Assembly (NCBI GenBank): GCA_017963165.1
Contig: JAGCTZ010000026.1
Span: 1-6,593, forward strand
Direction of reading: 5' to 3'
Length of the DNA: 6,593 bases
Origin: Treponema sp.
Lineage (GTDB): Bacteria; Spirochaetota; Spirochaetia; Treponematales; Treponemataceae
The notes under the pieces: generated by a model
Told to the model about the DNA's origin: nothing
The model's database searches: none
Seen by the model: the letters and a program-made list of their open reading frames with translations, nothing else
Made by a program: the position numbers and the translations under genes
Part shown: in pieces, positions 6,047 through 6,593 of the stretch
Layout of the letters: the number at the start of each line of letters is the position of its first letter
Position numbering within the stretch: the first letter of the stretch is position 1

Positions 6047-6064
6047 TGACAGAGATTTCTGTCA
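6047..6064 (-). other. Small hairpin just upstream of the receptor start codon
   Basis: TGACAG (6047-6052) and CTGTCA (6059-6064) form a 6-bp stem with a 6-nt loop, ending 11 nt before the ATG at 6035. It lies between that ATG and the nearest GGAG (minus strand 6070-6067). It might affect translation, but it is short and may be chance. Confidence 0.3.
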
Positions 6065-6100
6065 GTCTCCAAAATATTCCAAAAACTCCAAAGTTGTCAT
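6062..6100 (-). other. Possible 12-codon leader frame before the receptor gene
   Basis: AGGAG (minus strand 6108-6104) lies 3 nt before an ATG at 6100 that encodes MTTLEFLEYFGD and a TGA at 6064-6062, inside the foot of the hairpin at 6047-6064. The ribosome-site spacing is shorter than usual. It could be a leader peptide, or the remains of a former start put out of frame. There is no independent evidence of translation. Confidence 0.2.
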
Positions 6101-6111
6101 TTACTCCTATA

Positions 6112-6140
6112 AGTTTATACGATAGTTTTGGTGTTATCAA
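6112..6140 (-). promoter_or_regulatory. Weak candidate promoter for the receptor gene
   Basis: On the minus strand TTGATA (6140-6135) lies 17 bp before TAAACT (6117-6112), or 15 bp before TATAAA (6119-6114). It sits just inside the palindromic element at 6161-6261. If real, the TTG at 6140 is part of a -35 box and not a start codon. Expression by read-through from the upstream paralogue is an alternative. Confidence 0.3.
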
Positions 6141-6160
6141 GCAAAAAGTTGCTGCAGCAT

Positions 6161-6261
6161 CATTGGATTGCTTCGCCTACGGCTCGCAATGACGGGTTTG
6201 CATTCGGTCATGTTACACCAGTCGTCATTGCGAGGAACGAAGTGACGAAGCAATCCGAATG
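6161..6261. repeat. About 100-bp palindromic intergenic element, copy 2
   Basis: It has the same architecture as the element at 4010-4109: inverted ends CATTGGATTGCTTCG and CGAAGCAATCCGAATG, inner CTCGCAATGACGG opposing CGTCATTGCGAGG, and a divergent centre. It lies between the stop codon of the upstream paralogue (11 nt away) and the start region of the full receptor gene, so any co-transcript would contain a long hairpin at this point. Confidence 0.85.
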
Positions 6262-6271
6262 GTGCGGGGCG

Positions 6272-6593
6272 CTAGTTGCGGAAGCCTTCTTTTTGAGACA
6301 GCATGCGCTCTTTGGCGAGAGGCAGCAGGTTTGAGACATATTCAACTTCAGAGCGCAGCACTGAACCTGAAGACATTGAATACTGATAGCGCGGATGTTT
6401 CTGAATTTCAGCGAACAGAAGCTCGTCTAAGTTGACCAGCATGCGGTGAATGTCTTCTTTGCGCAGATTAAGCGCGACAACGCAGAATTCTTCATCGCCC
6501 ATGTAAGCAATTTCTGCCTTATCACAAAAGATTTTCTTTATGCAGCCGGTAAAATCCGAAAGCACTTCGCAGCCATCAAGCGAAAACAAGTCA
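6272..6593 (-). CDS. Paralogous receptor, degenerate GGDEF C-terminal part (5' end outside window)
   Basis: The minus-strand frame is open from the window edge to TAG at 6274-6272, giving 107 codons of the output domain. It aligns without gaps to the last 107 residues of the neighbouring receptor, starting at its DLFS. By manual count about 90 of the 105 residues after the first two are identical, and the last 30 are nearly invariant. The signature loop is again GDEEF (YMGDEEFCVV), so the atypical motif is shared. The first possible start in this fragment, a TTG, aligns inside the domain and is not the true start. The gene lies directly upstream of the full receptor gene in the same orientation, a tandem duplicate. 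Whether its sensor and membrane part matches cannot be seen. Confidence 0.88.
   Translation of the reverse strand, partial: DLFSLDGCEVLSDFTGCIKKIFCDKAEIAYMGDEEFCVVALNLRKEDIHRMLVNLDELLFAEIQKHPRYQYSMSSGSVLRSEVEYVSNLLPLAKERMLSQKEGFRN

Noticed and set aside
4010..6261. CRISPR array or insertion-sequence ends
   Set aside because: The repeats are few, palindromic, unevenly spaced and without spacers. No transposase frame lies between them, and the sequence between copies is a receptor gene.
6128..6334. Plus-strand open frame of 68 codons
   Set aside because: It is antisense to the paralogue and made largely of the 100-bp palindrome; no family resemblance.

Overview
The window looks like a chromosomal segment of a host-associated or rumen/gut Treponema-type spirochaete. 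This is inferred from the moderately AT-rich genes, a CUT1-type sugar ABC transporter, a membrane receptor with a GGDEF-like output domain, and many short palindromic intergenic repeats. The species cannot be fixed from the sequence alone.

Layout. Bases 1-141 (+) are the last 46 codons of a PfkB-family sugar kinase whose tail fits 2-keto-3-deoxygluconate (KDG) kinase. A cluster of four REP-like hairpins follows (about 151-309), then a bidirectional rho-independent terminator (325-354) shared with the convergent operon. That operon (380-3694, minus strand) encodes, in transcription order, a secreted family-1 sugar-binding protein (3694-2366), a MalF/UgpA-type permease (2211-1225) and a MalG/UgpE-type permease (1228-380). 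The permease genes overlap by 4 nt. A strong hairpin with a nine-U tract lies between the binding-protein gene and the permeases and probably attenuates read-through. The operon has a good sigma-70-type promoter (TTGACT-N17-TAACAT) with A-tracts upstream, and a perfect inverted repeat fills its spacer like a repressor operator. No ATPase gene is present.

Bases 4010-6593 are a second kind of region. It holds one complete minus-strand gene for a 7TMR-DISM-like receptor (periplasmic sensor, seven further membrane helices, degenerate GGDEF domain; 6035-4347), the 3' end of a close paralogue just upstream (6593-6272), and a 54-bp remnant of a third copy's 3' end (4174-4121). Two ~100-bp palindromic elements sit just downstream of the stop codons of the remnant and of the upstream paralogue, and a second REP family sits exactly at the remnant's breakpoint. 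The region looks like a tandem gene family that expanded and decayed at repeat elements.

Functionally, the left half is sugar import and uronate/KDG catabolism. The right half is a signalling-receptor family with a probably non-catalytic output domain. Nothing in the sequence shows a direct link between them. The best candidates for undescribed biology are the receptor paralogues with their uniform GDEEF signature, the palindrome in the transporter promoter, and the REP cluster with covarying stems.
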